NCBI GenBank assembly: GCA_910586575.1
Contig: CAJUJQ010000147.1
Span: 1 to 7,736, forward strand
DNA: 7,736 nucleotides
Source: an uncultured Clostridia bacterium
GTDB lineage: Bacteria > Bacillota > Clostridia > Oscillospirales > Butyricicoccaceae
Direction of reading: 5' to 3'
The first letter of the stretch is position 1. Every line of letters starts with the position of its first letter. Position numbers and translations under genes: made by a program. The notes beneath the pieces are model-generated. The model worked only from the letters and a program-made list of their open reading frames with translations, was not told the origin of the DNA and did not search any database. Shown here piece by piece: positions 1 to 6,155 of the stretch.

Positions 1-2
1 CA

Positions 3-197
3 GACGACCTGTGGAAATTCGCTCTGGGCGTTCCCCTAACCAGAAACGTCCTCGAAAAAAACGGTTTTATGCTTTTAAAAAATCGGTGTTGCCTTAAGTT
101 GACGACAGTGGAAAACCATGTAGCAACAGCCCTCCTGACGGGAGGGGAACGCCCAGAGGTACTAGACCCGTTCGGAAACCACTGGCGTACTGTCTGA
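3..197 (+). CDS. C-terminal end of an unidentified protein (partial, runs off the left edge)
   Basis: Reading from base 3 gives 64 codons without a stop, ending at TGA 195-197; the start lies outside the window. The peptide begins DDLWKFALGVPL and contains TRNVLEKNGFMLLKN, ending in FGNHWRTV. The stretch PLTRNVLEKNGF loosely recalls a short motif I associate with small phage-like proteins, but that is memory of a pattern and not a family assignment. A run of 64 open codons happens by chance fairly often, so the frame is only moderately supported; in its favour are mostly ordinary codons and a composition like a globular protein. The same frame has a second TGA at 234-236 before the next ORF, so this and the downstream ORF could also be pieces of one decayed gene. 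A 16-bp inverted repeat (22-37/143-158) lies inside it, which would instead fit a structured RNA or an invertible segment. Confidence 0.35.
   Translation, partial: DDLWKFALGVPLTRNVLEKNGFMLLKNRCCLKLTTVENHVATALLTGGERPEVLDPFGNHWRTV
22..158. repeat. Perfect 16-bp inverted repeat flanking 105 bp
   Basis: CTCTGGGCGTTCCCCT at 22-37 is the exact reverse complement of AGGGGAACGCCCAGAG at 143-158. The 105 bp between them contain a nested 6-bp inverted pair (TGTTGC 87-92, GCAACA 123-128) and a small dyad CCTCC/GGAGG (131-135/141-145) that overlaps the right arm. A perfect 16-bp match this close is not expected by chance in a window of this size. It may be the closing stem of a structured RNA or the arms of an invertible DNA segment. 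No recombinase gene is visible here. Confidence 0.6.
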
Positions 198-242
198 CGC
201 GGGCCTTTGCCGTCATGCTGTGCTGCTACTCCTTGAAATTCG

Positions 243-884
243 GTGGTGCAGCTGTTTCGCTGGATGGGCTACAACCGCAGCGAGAACAATGCAAGCTTTG
301 AAACCGATTCCAAGTTCGGTCGGTTGCTGCAAGACCTGGGGCAGCAGGCCCCGGAGAGCTGCGCCTTTCGCAAGGTTTGCAGCTTCAAGGGCAACGCCAT
401 GGAGGACAGGATGCACGAGAGCATCCTGTCCTCCTATCTCGAACCGTTGATTTTCGACGGGGCAATCGGCCTGTACACCTGCGGGCAGGCCGCGAAACGG
501 GTGGAAAAATACGACCTACGCACCCACGACCGTTACCGTTTCCTGCCGGAGCTGCCCAAAGCGCTTTGGACGGAGGTTCTGCACTGCGGGATTCTGGCCA
601 CCGCAGGCAACGCGTCCTTTTGTTTCCCGTCCTCCGGCACATTTGCTGACCTTGAGGCGCCGTTCCCCGGCGTCATCCGTTCCGGCGAGGGAATGGTCCT
701 GACCTTTCACATTGTGTTAGACCAGCTTGGGAGTGCCCTTGGGGATTACGAACGGCTGCAAGCCTTTGGTTTCGGACCCGAGCCGCCCCGCTTCAGACCG
801 CCGGAGGACGCGTTGGAAAAAGCGCATCAGGAAAGCCCATGGTATACTGGAAGGAATGGGACCGGCTCTAATCATAACATATAG
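243..884 (+). CDS. Hypothetical protein, 213 codons if the GTG at 243 is used
   Basis: I do not recognise this protein. The frame is open from just after a TGA at 234-236 to a TAG at 882-884, and its codons are mostly C- or G-ending like a real gene. No signal peptide, membrane segment, repeat or catalytic motif stands out; the middle part (YLEPLIFDGAIGLYTCG, then LPELPKALWTEVLHCGILATAGNASFCFPSSG) looks like a mixed alpha/beta globular fold with several cysteines. The start is uncertain: GTG 243 and ATG 264 have no Shine-Dalgarno, whereas ATG 411 has GGAGG at 401-405 with 5-nt spacing and would give 157 residues, but that site sits in a strong hairpin. The tail (YTGRNGTGSNHNI) looks less natural than the alternative frame at 839 ending in VYWKEWDRL, so a frameshift near the end is possible. 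It may be a truncated gene. A terminator follows 23 bp after the stop. Confidence 0.5.
   Translation: MVQLFRWMGYNRSENNASFETDSKFGRLLQDLGQQAPESCAFRKVCSFKGNAMEDRMHESILSSYLEPLIFDGAIGLYTCGQAAKRVEKYDLRTHDRYRFLPELPKALWTEVLHCGILATAGNASFCFPSSGTFADLEAPFPGVIRSGEGMVLTFHIVLDQLGSALGDYERLQAFGFGPEPPRFRPPEDALEKAHQESPWYTGRNGTGSNHNI
401..434 (+). repeat. Perfect 14-bp hairpin inside the hypothetical ORF
   Basis: GGAGGACAGGATGC (401-414) and GCATCCTGTCCTCC (421-434) are exact reverse complements around the 6-nt loop ACGAGA. The left arm holds a GGAGG Shine-Dalgarno-like motif and the ATG at 411-413, so in RNA both would be buried in the stem. There is no T tract after it, so it is not an intrinsic terminator. 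Confidence 0.75.
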
Positions 885-906
885 ATTGTATACTGCAAAA
901 AACGAT

Positions 907-934
907 AGGCCGCAATGAATACAGCGGCTTTTTT
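907..934 (+). terminator. Rho-independent terminator after the hypothetical ORF
   Basis: AGGCCGC (907-913) pairs with GCGGCTT (924-930), with one G-U pair, around the 10-nt loop AATGAATACA, and the 3' arm runs into a T6 tract (929-934). An A6 run at 897-902 precedes the stem, so it may also work for transcripts from the other side. It isolates the 243-884 unit from the S-layer gene. Confidence 0.75.
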
Positions 935-946
935 CATTTGCGGTGG

Positions 947-964
947 GGCGGTAATGTTACCGCC
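947..964. promoter_or_regulatory. 18-bp palindrome, possible operator upstream of the S-layer gene
   Basis: GGCGGTAA (947-954), TG, TTACCGCC (957-964) is a perfect 8+8 palindrome with a 2-bp centre, the shape of a dimeric repressor or activator site. It lies about 107 bp upstream of the S-layer -35 box, too far for simple occlusion there. A looser GTAA/TTAC pair recurs at about 1012-1024. It could alternatively form a short hairpin or be part of the preceding terminator region. Confidence 0.4.
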
Positions 965-965
965 G

Positions 966-984
966 GGCAGGGCTGCGACCTGCC
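966..984 (+). repeat. Small GC-rich hairpin next to the palindrome
   Basis: GGCAGG (966-971) pairs with CCTGCC (979-984) around the 7-nt loop GCTGCGA. It directly follows the 947-964 palindrome and is followed by an AT-rich patch (990-1006) with no convincing promoter boxes. Its role is unknown; it could be extra termination or a protein site. Confidence 0.35.
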
Positions 985-1070
985 GCAGATACCTTATTAT
1001 ATATAAACGCGTAATCTTGGTTACAGGCGCGGCATAATATTACACGTTCGTTACACCTGCCCCCGCCCGC

Positions 1071-1099
1071 TTGACTTTGGACGGGGGGACTGCTATGAT
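1071..1099 (+). promoter_or_regulatory. Strong sigma-A promoter of the S-layer gene
   Basis: TTGACT (1071-1076) and TATGAT (1094-1099) are separated by exactly 17 bp, and TGC just before the -10 box makes it an extended -10 promoter. Both boxes match consensus at five of six positions. Transcription should start near 1105, giving a leader of about 70 nt with a hairpin and a strong ribosome binding site. Nothing else in 935-1070 matches as well. Confidence 0.8.
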
Positions 1100-1110
1100 T
1101 ATTGACAGAA

Positions 1111-1153
1111 AGAGCGCCGCGTCCTCCCGGCGATCTGGGGGGTGCGACGCTCT
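1111..1153 (+). promoter_or_regulatory. 5'-UTR stem-loop of the S-layer mRNA
   Basis: AGAGCG (1111-1116) pairs with CGCTCT (1148-1153), CGC (1118-1120) with GCG (1144-1146), and CCTCCC (1123-1128) with GGGGGG (1137-1142, one G-U), closing an 8-nt loop. The fold would start within a few bases of the predicted 5' end and stops 8 nt before the Shine-Dalgarno, leaving that free. Such 5' hairpins are known to protect abundant mRNAs from decay, including S-layer messages; that role here is inferred. No T tract follows, so attenuation is less likely. Confidence 0.55.
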
Positions 1154-1160
1154 AAAAACA

Positions 1161-1180
1161 AAAGGAGGAAAAATCCAATG
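1161..1180 (+). promoter_or_regulatory. Ribosome binding site fixing the S-layer start at 1178
   Basis: AAAGGAGG (1161-1168) lies 9 nt before the ATG at 1178-1180. It decides the start: an in-frame GTG at 1142 falls inside the leader hairpin, has no Shine-Dalgarno, and would put twelve extra residues in front of a perfect signal peptide. Confidence 0.9.
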
Positions 1181-4100
1181 AAGAATCTTAAAAAGGTTCT
1201 TGCACTGGCAGTAGCATTTGTGATGTGCTTCACAATGTTCGCTGGTGCGGCGGTATTCTCTGATGTACCGGCTGGTGGGGACTATAGCGCAGCTATTTCC
1301 TTCCTGTCCGATCTTCAGGTTATCGCTGGTAAGCCGGATGGCACATTCGGCGTCAATGACGCCATTACCCGTGCTGATGCGGCTTGCTTGATTGCTCGTA
1401 TGATGACGGGTCAGATGAATCCGCCGAAGTACGACAATCACGTAGCTTTTAGCGATGTCGAAGTAGGTTCCTACTACGAATCTGCTGTTGGCTACTGTGC
1501 TGCTCTCGGTATCACTTCCGGTACCGGCAACGGCATGTTCTCCCCGAAGCGCACCATTACCGATGGCGAGTTCATCGCGATGGTTACCCGCGCACTCGGC
1601 TATGACACCGCTGCTAACCCGCTGAGCTACCCGATGGGCAACATCGTTGTAGCGGAAGCGAAGGGCCTGCTGGAGGGCGTTAACCCCGATTACGCGTCTG
1701 ACGCTCTCCGTGGCGAAGATGCACAGATCCTGTACAACGCCGTTTTCGCAGACTACGACCGTGAGGCTGCCAACAAGAACCTGTACCAGGCTTCTGACGA
1801 CCACTACAGCATCACCATCGCTGAGGCGGTGTTCGATCTGGGCCGTCTGTCTCATGACGCAAGACCGCAGAAGGATATCAGCAATGTAAACCACTATGAC
1901 CAGAAGCTCGACTATGATCTTGCGTTCCATGGCGCGAACAAGAACAAGACATGGGAGTGCGACGCTCATACTTGGGTTATCGCTGGTGTTGATGCCCGCA
2001 ATGCGGAGAACACCTTCGTTGCTTTCGCTATCGACGACAGCGACGAGAAGGCGATCTCTCCGGAAAAAAAGGCTGACGCTTGGTCTTATCAGGAATTCAC
2101 CTACGACGGCGCGGACATCAGCAAGATGCTGGGCTACCGCGTTGAGCTGTGGGGCGAAATCGACCATTCCGGCGCTCCGTGGGAAGTAACCGCCATCAAG
2201 ATCCTTGACGGCCAGGCTGCTTACGACTACAACGCTGGCATGTACACCGACGATAAGAAGGTAAAGGTCGAAGACAAGACCCTGTACATCAACGATCGCA
2301 AGAACGTTGCTAACATGGCGAAGATCAACCTCGACCTGGATACGGCTGCGAAGTCCATCTGGGCAACCGAGGATGCGGACAAGAAGACCCCGTATGAGAA
2401 CACCTTCGCTAAGGATGGCGCGAAGTTCACTGACAACACCGATGCTTACCGTCTGGCGACTGTAACTGCGGGTACTGGCATCAATCCTGCCAATAACACC
2501 CAGGTTAACATGAACTTTGCTGACGGCGACCAGTACAAGCTGATCGACTGGGATTCGGATGACTACATTGATTTCGTAGTCTGCACGACCTACAAGTACG
2601 GCGAAGTGAAGTCTGTCACCAAGAGCCGCGTAGTGCTCGAGGTTGAGGACCGTGCAAACGGCACCCGCGGCGAGTACTCCCTGAAGCTGGGCGAGGATGA
2701 TCTTGTTGTCACCGGCGCCGACAGCATCAAGGAAGGCGACGTTGTTGAGATTTCTGTCACTTCCCGCGAGTTCAAGAAGTCTGACAACGAAGTTGTTACC
2801 ATCAACCTGGCTACGGTTGCTCCGGAGAGCAAGAAGCTCGAAAAGATTAACCTGACCAAGGATACCTATGTGATGGATGGCGAGGAAGTTACCTTCGCTG
2901 ACCCGGATCTGTTCGACCTGGTTGAAGAGACCGAGTCCCGCAATGAGCTGCGCACTGTTGAGAACATTGGCCAGCAGTTCAACGTTTGGTTCGACCGCAA
3001 TGGCTTCATCCTGAAGGTTGAAGTTTCGGACGAGACCGCCCATGGCTACCTGATGGTTCTGGATACCGTTGACGGCAACATGAACCTGAACGGCAACGTC
3101 AAGCGCGGTAACGGCGCTTTGGATGTCCTGTTCGATGACAACACCGTCGGCGAGGAAATCCCGGTTGTCCGCGATCTGAAGATCGATGGCAGCGATGAAC
3201 GCAATGGTTACAGCAGAACCGGCGCTTACAATGGCCGTCTGTGGAACCAGTACGAAGTCGTTGGTAACGTGTACAAGTACTACATGAACTCTGACGGCGA
3301 GATTACCAGAATGGAATCCCAGACCAAGGCTAACTCTGTCTGGACCGGTAACTACAACTATGACGAGTCCAAGAACCGCATTAGTGTTCGCACTGTTGAT
3401 GGTTTGACGGATATCGATAATGCTGGCCGCACAGGTGCTGGTATCCCTGTAGATAACCAGACCCGTACAAATAGAGTTTCCTATTATGGCTTGGATGATG
3501 ATGCTGTTGTATTCGCTGTCAAGAAGACAGGCACGGATGCTAACAACAGTGGCATCGCTGATGGCAGAGGCTTGAGAGGCTATGTCCAGGTATCTGCGCT
3601 GACGGATAATAACGTCACCACCTATCCCAACGTATTGGCTGGCGCTGGTGTTGTTGCACCTAATGTACGTTACTTTGTTGATCCTGAGGACGTAATCGCT
3701 GTTAAGGTTGGCGATATTCCGGAGATTGATAATCGCTGGACTGTTGCTAAGGGCTGGTCGGTTGCCGATCCGGAAGTAACGCATCCGTCTACCTTCGTGG
3801 ATGAGGATAAGAACAACGCTGATAATGGCGTCAATGGTGTTAATGCTGCCGCGAATGGTGAGTCTGCCCAGACGACTGTCTTTATGAACCGTGCGCCTGG
3901 TGAAGCTGCTAAGAAGGAATCTCACTGGATGCAGTGGGTGAACAACGGCGATTACGCTAACGATGACACCATCTGGAACTCTGGTAGAACAGAGCCAGAA
4001 GTTACTCCTGCTGTTGCAGCGGCGAACAGACCGATTGTTGACGCGGCGGGTAATCCGGTTGCGAACAATACAAACTATGTTGTTCCGTCTGCCGTACTCC

Positions 4101-5797
4101 ATACGAATCGCGATACTGACGTTGACGTTGCAATCCTTGGCGTTGATGACTTCGACTACTTCGGCCAGGCTACCGTTAAGCTCGCACTGATTACTGATGT
4201 AAGCGCGATTGGTGGCAAGTCCTACGAAATCGAAGGTGCTGTCGATGGTAAGGTTGGCGCATTCAAGACCGTTTCTGGCTATGAAGAGGATATCTTCAAG
4301 GGCCGTATCGGTGGTGCTGCGAACAGCCTGCAGGCAATGCAGTCTTACCTGAACCTGAACCTGAATCAGTATCCGACCATTAACGGTGATGCATTCAAGG
4401 GTTCTCGCAATGGTCTGTATGCTGAGGTTACCATGAACAGCGAAGGCCTGATTACACAGATCCGTGCAATGGATGTTGTTACCAGCCCGACGTTCTGGGG
4501 TAACGATACTGTTACGACTACATTTATGCAGGGTAATGTTTACCGTGTTATCCGTGGCGTCAGCGAACAGCTGCGTTCCAACAAGTATGTAACATGGCAG
4601 GCCAGCCCGACGGCTGCTAGCGAAGACGATTACTACCCGATGAGCAAGAATGCTGACAACAACGGCTATGATCATCTGGAAGCTGCTTACGATGACGCAA
4701 CGCACTTCTATAAGATCGACCAGAAGCCGAGAATGATTAAGGATGTCCGTACTTGGATCGACCTGGGCTTCAGAGATAATCTGACCGGCGAGATCGAGGT
4801 TGCTGACTCTGGCGTACTGGCAGCATCTACCTTCATCGAGGAAGGCAATGGCTCTGATTACTACACGTACGACTTCGCGGTTTACAAGAACAATCTTGAT
4901 AAGCTGGCTGGCGTATTCGCGTTTAAGTCTGTCTCTAACGTTAGCGTGAGAACCGCTTTGGCTCTTGACGCGGTTGAGGTTGCGGCTTCTACTGCGGAGA
5001 ATATGCAGCTGAAGGTTGAGGTAACCAAGACTCACGATGCTTTGACTCCGCCTTCTCCGAACCCGGCTCTTGATGTCGAACTCTTTGTTGAGGGCGTTAA
5101 GTCTGATATCAACTTTAATGGTACGGATGCAGATGAGTATCTGACTCTGCAGTCCCTGCGTGATGCGATTATCGTAAACGATGATGCTACTCTTGCAGGT
5201 GCTGTACCGCAGGGCGATTATACTGGTAATGATTACGATGTCACCAAGATTTCTAATGGTGCATTCAATATCGTTGCTCATACCAAGGCCGGCGGAGTAA
5301 AGGGCAAGGATACTCAGGTAATCAGCCTGACTGATGACTTGAACACTGAGGTTACTGGTTACGAGCTGAAGGTTACTAAGATTGCGGAAACGACTGTTAG
5401 CAGAAATGCAAGCATTAGCATTACGGTTCCGAATGGTCAGTACAAGATTGGCAGAACCACGATTAAGTACGAGGCTGATAATGGCGCGGCTCAGAAGAAT
5501 ATCGAATTCGATATCCAGCCTGGTTCTTACAGCTCTGTTGAGATTGCGGCCTTTATCGAAGATCAGCTTGCAAAACAGCTCCCGGATGATTGCGGTAATA
5601 CTGCAGTTATCCCGCACACTGGCCATAATACGATTCACGTAGGCCGTGGCCTTGCTGAGGAAATTGCAACTCAGACCAACCCGGGTAACCAGAACGTTGT
5701 AACTGTTGTTGATTATACTATTGGCAACGGTGAGATGGATGTTACTCTGAGTCCGATTACTGCAAAGACTCTGGTTCCTGCAACTCCGGTTGACTAA
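1178..5797 (+). CDS. S-layer homology (SLH) domain protein, probable surface-layer protein, 1,539 aa
   Basis: A secreted cell-surface protein that should bind secondary cell-wall polymer through N-terminal SLH repeats and form or decorate the surface layer. Residues 1-25 are a signal peptide (MKNLKK, hydrophobic core, cleavage near AGA-A); the Cys at 17 does not make a lipobox. SLH repeat 1 is about 26-76 (FSDVP, GKPDGTFGVNDAITRADA), repeat 2 about 90-142 (FSDVEVGSYYESAV, GMFSPKRTIT), and a degenerate third about 155-198. Repeat 1 keeps an ITRAD version of the usual TRAE polymer-binding motif; repeats 2 and 3 have ITDGE and LRGED. The remaining ~1,340 residues are Asp/Asn/Val/Thr-rich, Cys-poor, beta-rich in appearance, with no enzyme motif I can name. 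The family is known for conserved SLH ends and fast-changing remainders. It has its own promoter, a leader hairpin, a strong RBS and a terminator, so is probably monocistronic and highly expressed. Oddities: no TTA, CTA or TCA codon anywhere, and a change from C-ending to T-ending codons after about 3385. Confidence 0.92.
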   Translation: MKNLKKVLALAVAFVMCFTMFAGAAVFSDVPAGGDYSAAISFLSDLQVIAGKPDGTFGVNDAITRADAACLIARMMTGQMNPPKYDNHVAFSDVEVGSYYESAVGYCAALGITSGTGNGMFSPKRTITDGEFIAMVTRALGYDTAANPLSYPMGNIVVAEAKGLLEGVNPDYASDALRGEDAQILYNAVFADYDREAANKNLYQASDDHYSITIAEAVFDLGRLSHDARPQKDISNVNHYDQKLDYDLAFHGANKNKTWECDAHTWVIAGVDARNAENTFVAFAIDDSDEKAISPEKKADAWSYQEFTYDGADISKMLGYRVELWGEIDHSGAPWEVTAIKILDGQAAYDYNAGMYTDDKKVKVEDKTLYINDRKNVANMAKINLDLDTAAKSIWATEDADKKTPYENTFAKDGAKFTDNTDAYRLATVTAGTGINPANNTQVNMNFADGDQYKLIDWDSDDYIDFVVCTTYKYGEVKSVTKSRVVLEVEDRANGTRGEYSLKLGEDDLVVTGADSIKEGDVVEISVTSREFKKSDNEVVTINLATVAPESKKLEKINLTKDTYVMDGEEVTFADPDLFDLVEETESRNELRTVENIGQQFNVWFDRNGFILKVEVSDETAHGYLMVLDTVDGNMNLNGNVKRGNGALDVLFDDNTVGEEIPVVRDLKIDGSDERNGYSRTGAYNGRLWNQYEVVGNVYKYYMNSDGEITRMESQTKANSVWTGNYNYDESKNRISVRTVDGLTDIDNAGRTGAGIPVDNQTRTNRVSYYGLDDDAVVFAVKKTGTDANNSGIADGRGLRGYVQVSALTDNNVTTYPNVLAGAGVVAPNVRYFVDPEDVIAVKVGDIPEIDNRWTVAKGWSVADPEVTHPSTFVDEDKNNADNGVNGVNAAANGESAQTTVFMNRAPGEAAKKESHWMQWVNNGDYANDDTIWNSGRTEPEVTPAVAAANRPIVDAAGNPVANNTNYVVPSAVLHTNRDTDVDVAILGVDDFDYFGQATVKLALITDVSAIGGKSYEIEGAVDGKVGAFKTVSGYEEDIFKGRIGGAANSLQAMQSYLNLNLNQYPTINGDAFKGSRNGLYAEVTMNSEGLITQIRAMDVVTSPTFWGNDTVTTTFMQGNVYRVIRGVSEQLRSNKYVTWQASPTAASEDDYYPMSKNADNNGYDHLEAAYDDATHFYKIDQKPRMIKDVRTWIDLGFRDNLTGEIEVADSGVLAASTFIEEGNGSDYYTYDFAVYKNNLDKLAGVFAFKSVSNVSVRTALALDAVEVAASTAENMQLKVEVTKTHDALTPPSPNPALDVELFVEGVKSDINFNGTDADEYLTLQSLRDAIIVNDDATLAGAVPQGDYTGNDYDVTKISNGAFNIVAHTKAGGVKGKDTQVISLTDDLNTEVTGYELKVTKIAETTVSRNASISITVPNGQYKIGRTTIKYEADNGAAQKNIEFDIQPGSYSSVEIAAFIEDQLAKQLPDDCGNTAVIPHTGHNTIHVGRGLAEEIATQTNPGNQNVVTVVDYTIGNGEMDVTLSPITAKTLVPATPVD

Positions 5798-5834
5798 TCC
5801 ATAAGGATTACAAACCTAGCAGATGAAAATCTGC
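5795..5834 (+). repeat. Two small hairpins right after the S-layer stop codon
   Basis: TAATCC (5795-5800), which includes the TAA stop, pairs with GGATTA (5805-5810); GCAGAT (5819-5824) pairs with ATCTGC (5829-5834) around a GAAA tetraloop. Both are perfect 6-bp stems. They lie in the 3' UTR before the terminator and may protect the message from 3' decay; this role is inferred. Neither has a T tract. Confidence 0.5.
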
Positions 5835-5874
5835 AAATCCCCCCAAAAAACGAGCACTGTAAAGTGTCAGTTAT

Positions 5875-5906
5875 GGCGGCTTCCCGAAAGGGAGGCCGCC
5901 TTTTTT
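5875..5906 (+). terminator. Strong rho-independent terminator of the S-layer gene
   Basis: An 11-bp stem, GGCGGCTTCCC (5875-5885) with GGGAGGCCGCC (5890-5900), has one T-G pair, a GAAA tetraloop and a following T6 run (5901-5906). It sits 77 bp after the stop codon. Confidence 0.93.
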
Positions 5907-5997
5907 GGGTGCGTGCTGTTCCACTGCGTTTCGCCTGACGTGGTAGACTACAGATAGTCGAGAGACCATTTCCCCACAGGAATGAGAGACACAAACG
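5907..5997. other. Short spacer between two terminators, no gene seen
   Basis: The 5798-6155 gap between the convergent genes holds terminators and dyads but no convincing ORF. In this 91-bp part I see nested dyads: TGGT/ACCA (5941-5944/5965-5968) enclosing GACTA/TAGTC (5946-5950/5955-5959), preceded by CCAC/GTGG (5921-5924/5940-5943). It ends at a second terminator, so a small RNA is conceivable, but no promoter is evident and the dyads are short. Confidence 0.25.
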
Positions 5998-6028
5998 AAA
6001 AGACTCGGAGGGCTAGTCCGAGTCTTTT
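5998..6028. terminator. Bidirectional terminator between the convergent genes
   Basis: AAAAGACTCGGA (5998-6009) and TCCGAGTCTTTT (6017-6028) form a perfect 12-bp stem with a 7-nt loop. A run of A on the left and T on the right lets it end transcripts in both directions: read-through from the S-layer gene, and the LacI-family mRNA coming from the right. Confidence 0.88.
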
Positions 6029-6059
6029 CTATTTCCGGTTTTCTTTTATGTAAGCAGGG

Positions 6060-6130
6060 AGGGCTTAGGCCCTGTCAGGCATTGCCGGCCTTGTATCAGC
6101 GGTCATGGTACCACCATTGCAAATATTTGC
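6060..6130. repeat. Small dyads downstream of the repressor gene
   Basis: Three short symmetric elements lie here: AGGGC-TTAG-GCCCT (6060-6073), ATGGT-ACC-ACCAT (6105-6117), and the 12-bp palindrome GCAAATATTTGC (6119-6130). None has a proper T tract on either strand. The 12-bp palindrome could be a protein site or just AT-rich symmetry. No ORF is present in 6029-6155. Confidence 0.35.
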
Positions 6131-6155
6131 CTCATTGAATTGATTTATACTGGAT

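Noticed and set aside
53..72. AAAACGGTTTTA resembling the LacI-type operators
   Set aside because: It has an extra G in the centre, lies over 7 kb from the regulator and falls inside a possible coding frame, so I do not count it as a fourth site.
98..126. TTGACG as a -35 box inside the inverted repeat (invertible promoter idea)
   Set aside because: No acceptable -10 box follows at 16-18 bp on the plus strand, and none was found in the reverse orientation.
1142..1177. GTG start giving a 12-residue longer S-layer protein
   Set aside because: It lies in the leader hairpin, has no Shine-Dalgarno and would spoil the signal peptide; ATG 1178 has AAAGGAGG at ideal spacing.
1040..5638. 1,532-codon open frame on the minus strand opposite the S-layer gene
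   Set aside because: It is in codon register with the sense gene and is open only because the sense strand lacks TTA, CTA and TCA. The product is Ile/Val/Arg/Asn-rich with no domain, and the sense strand has a promoter, RBS, signal peptide and SLH repeats.
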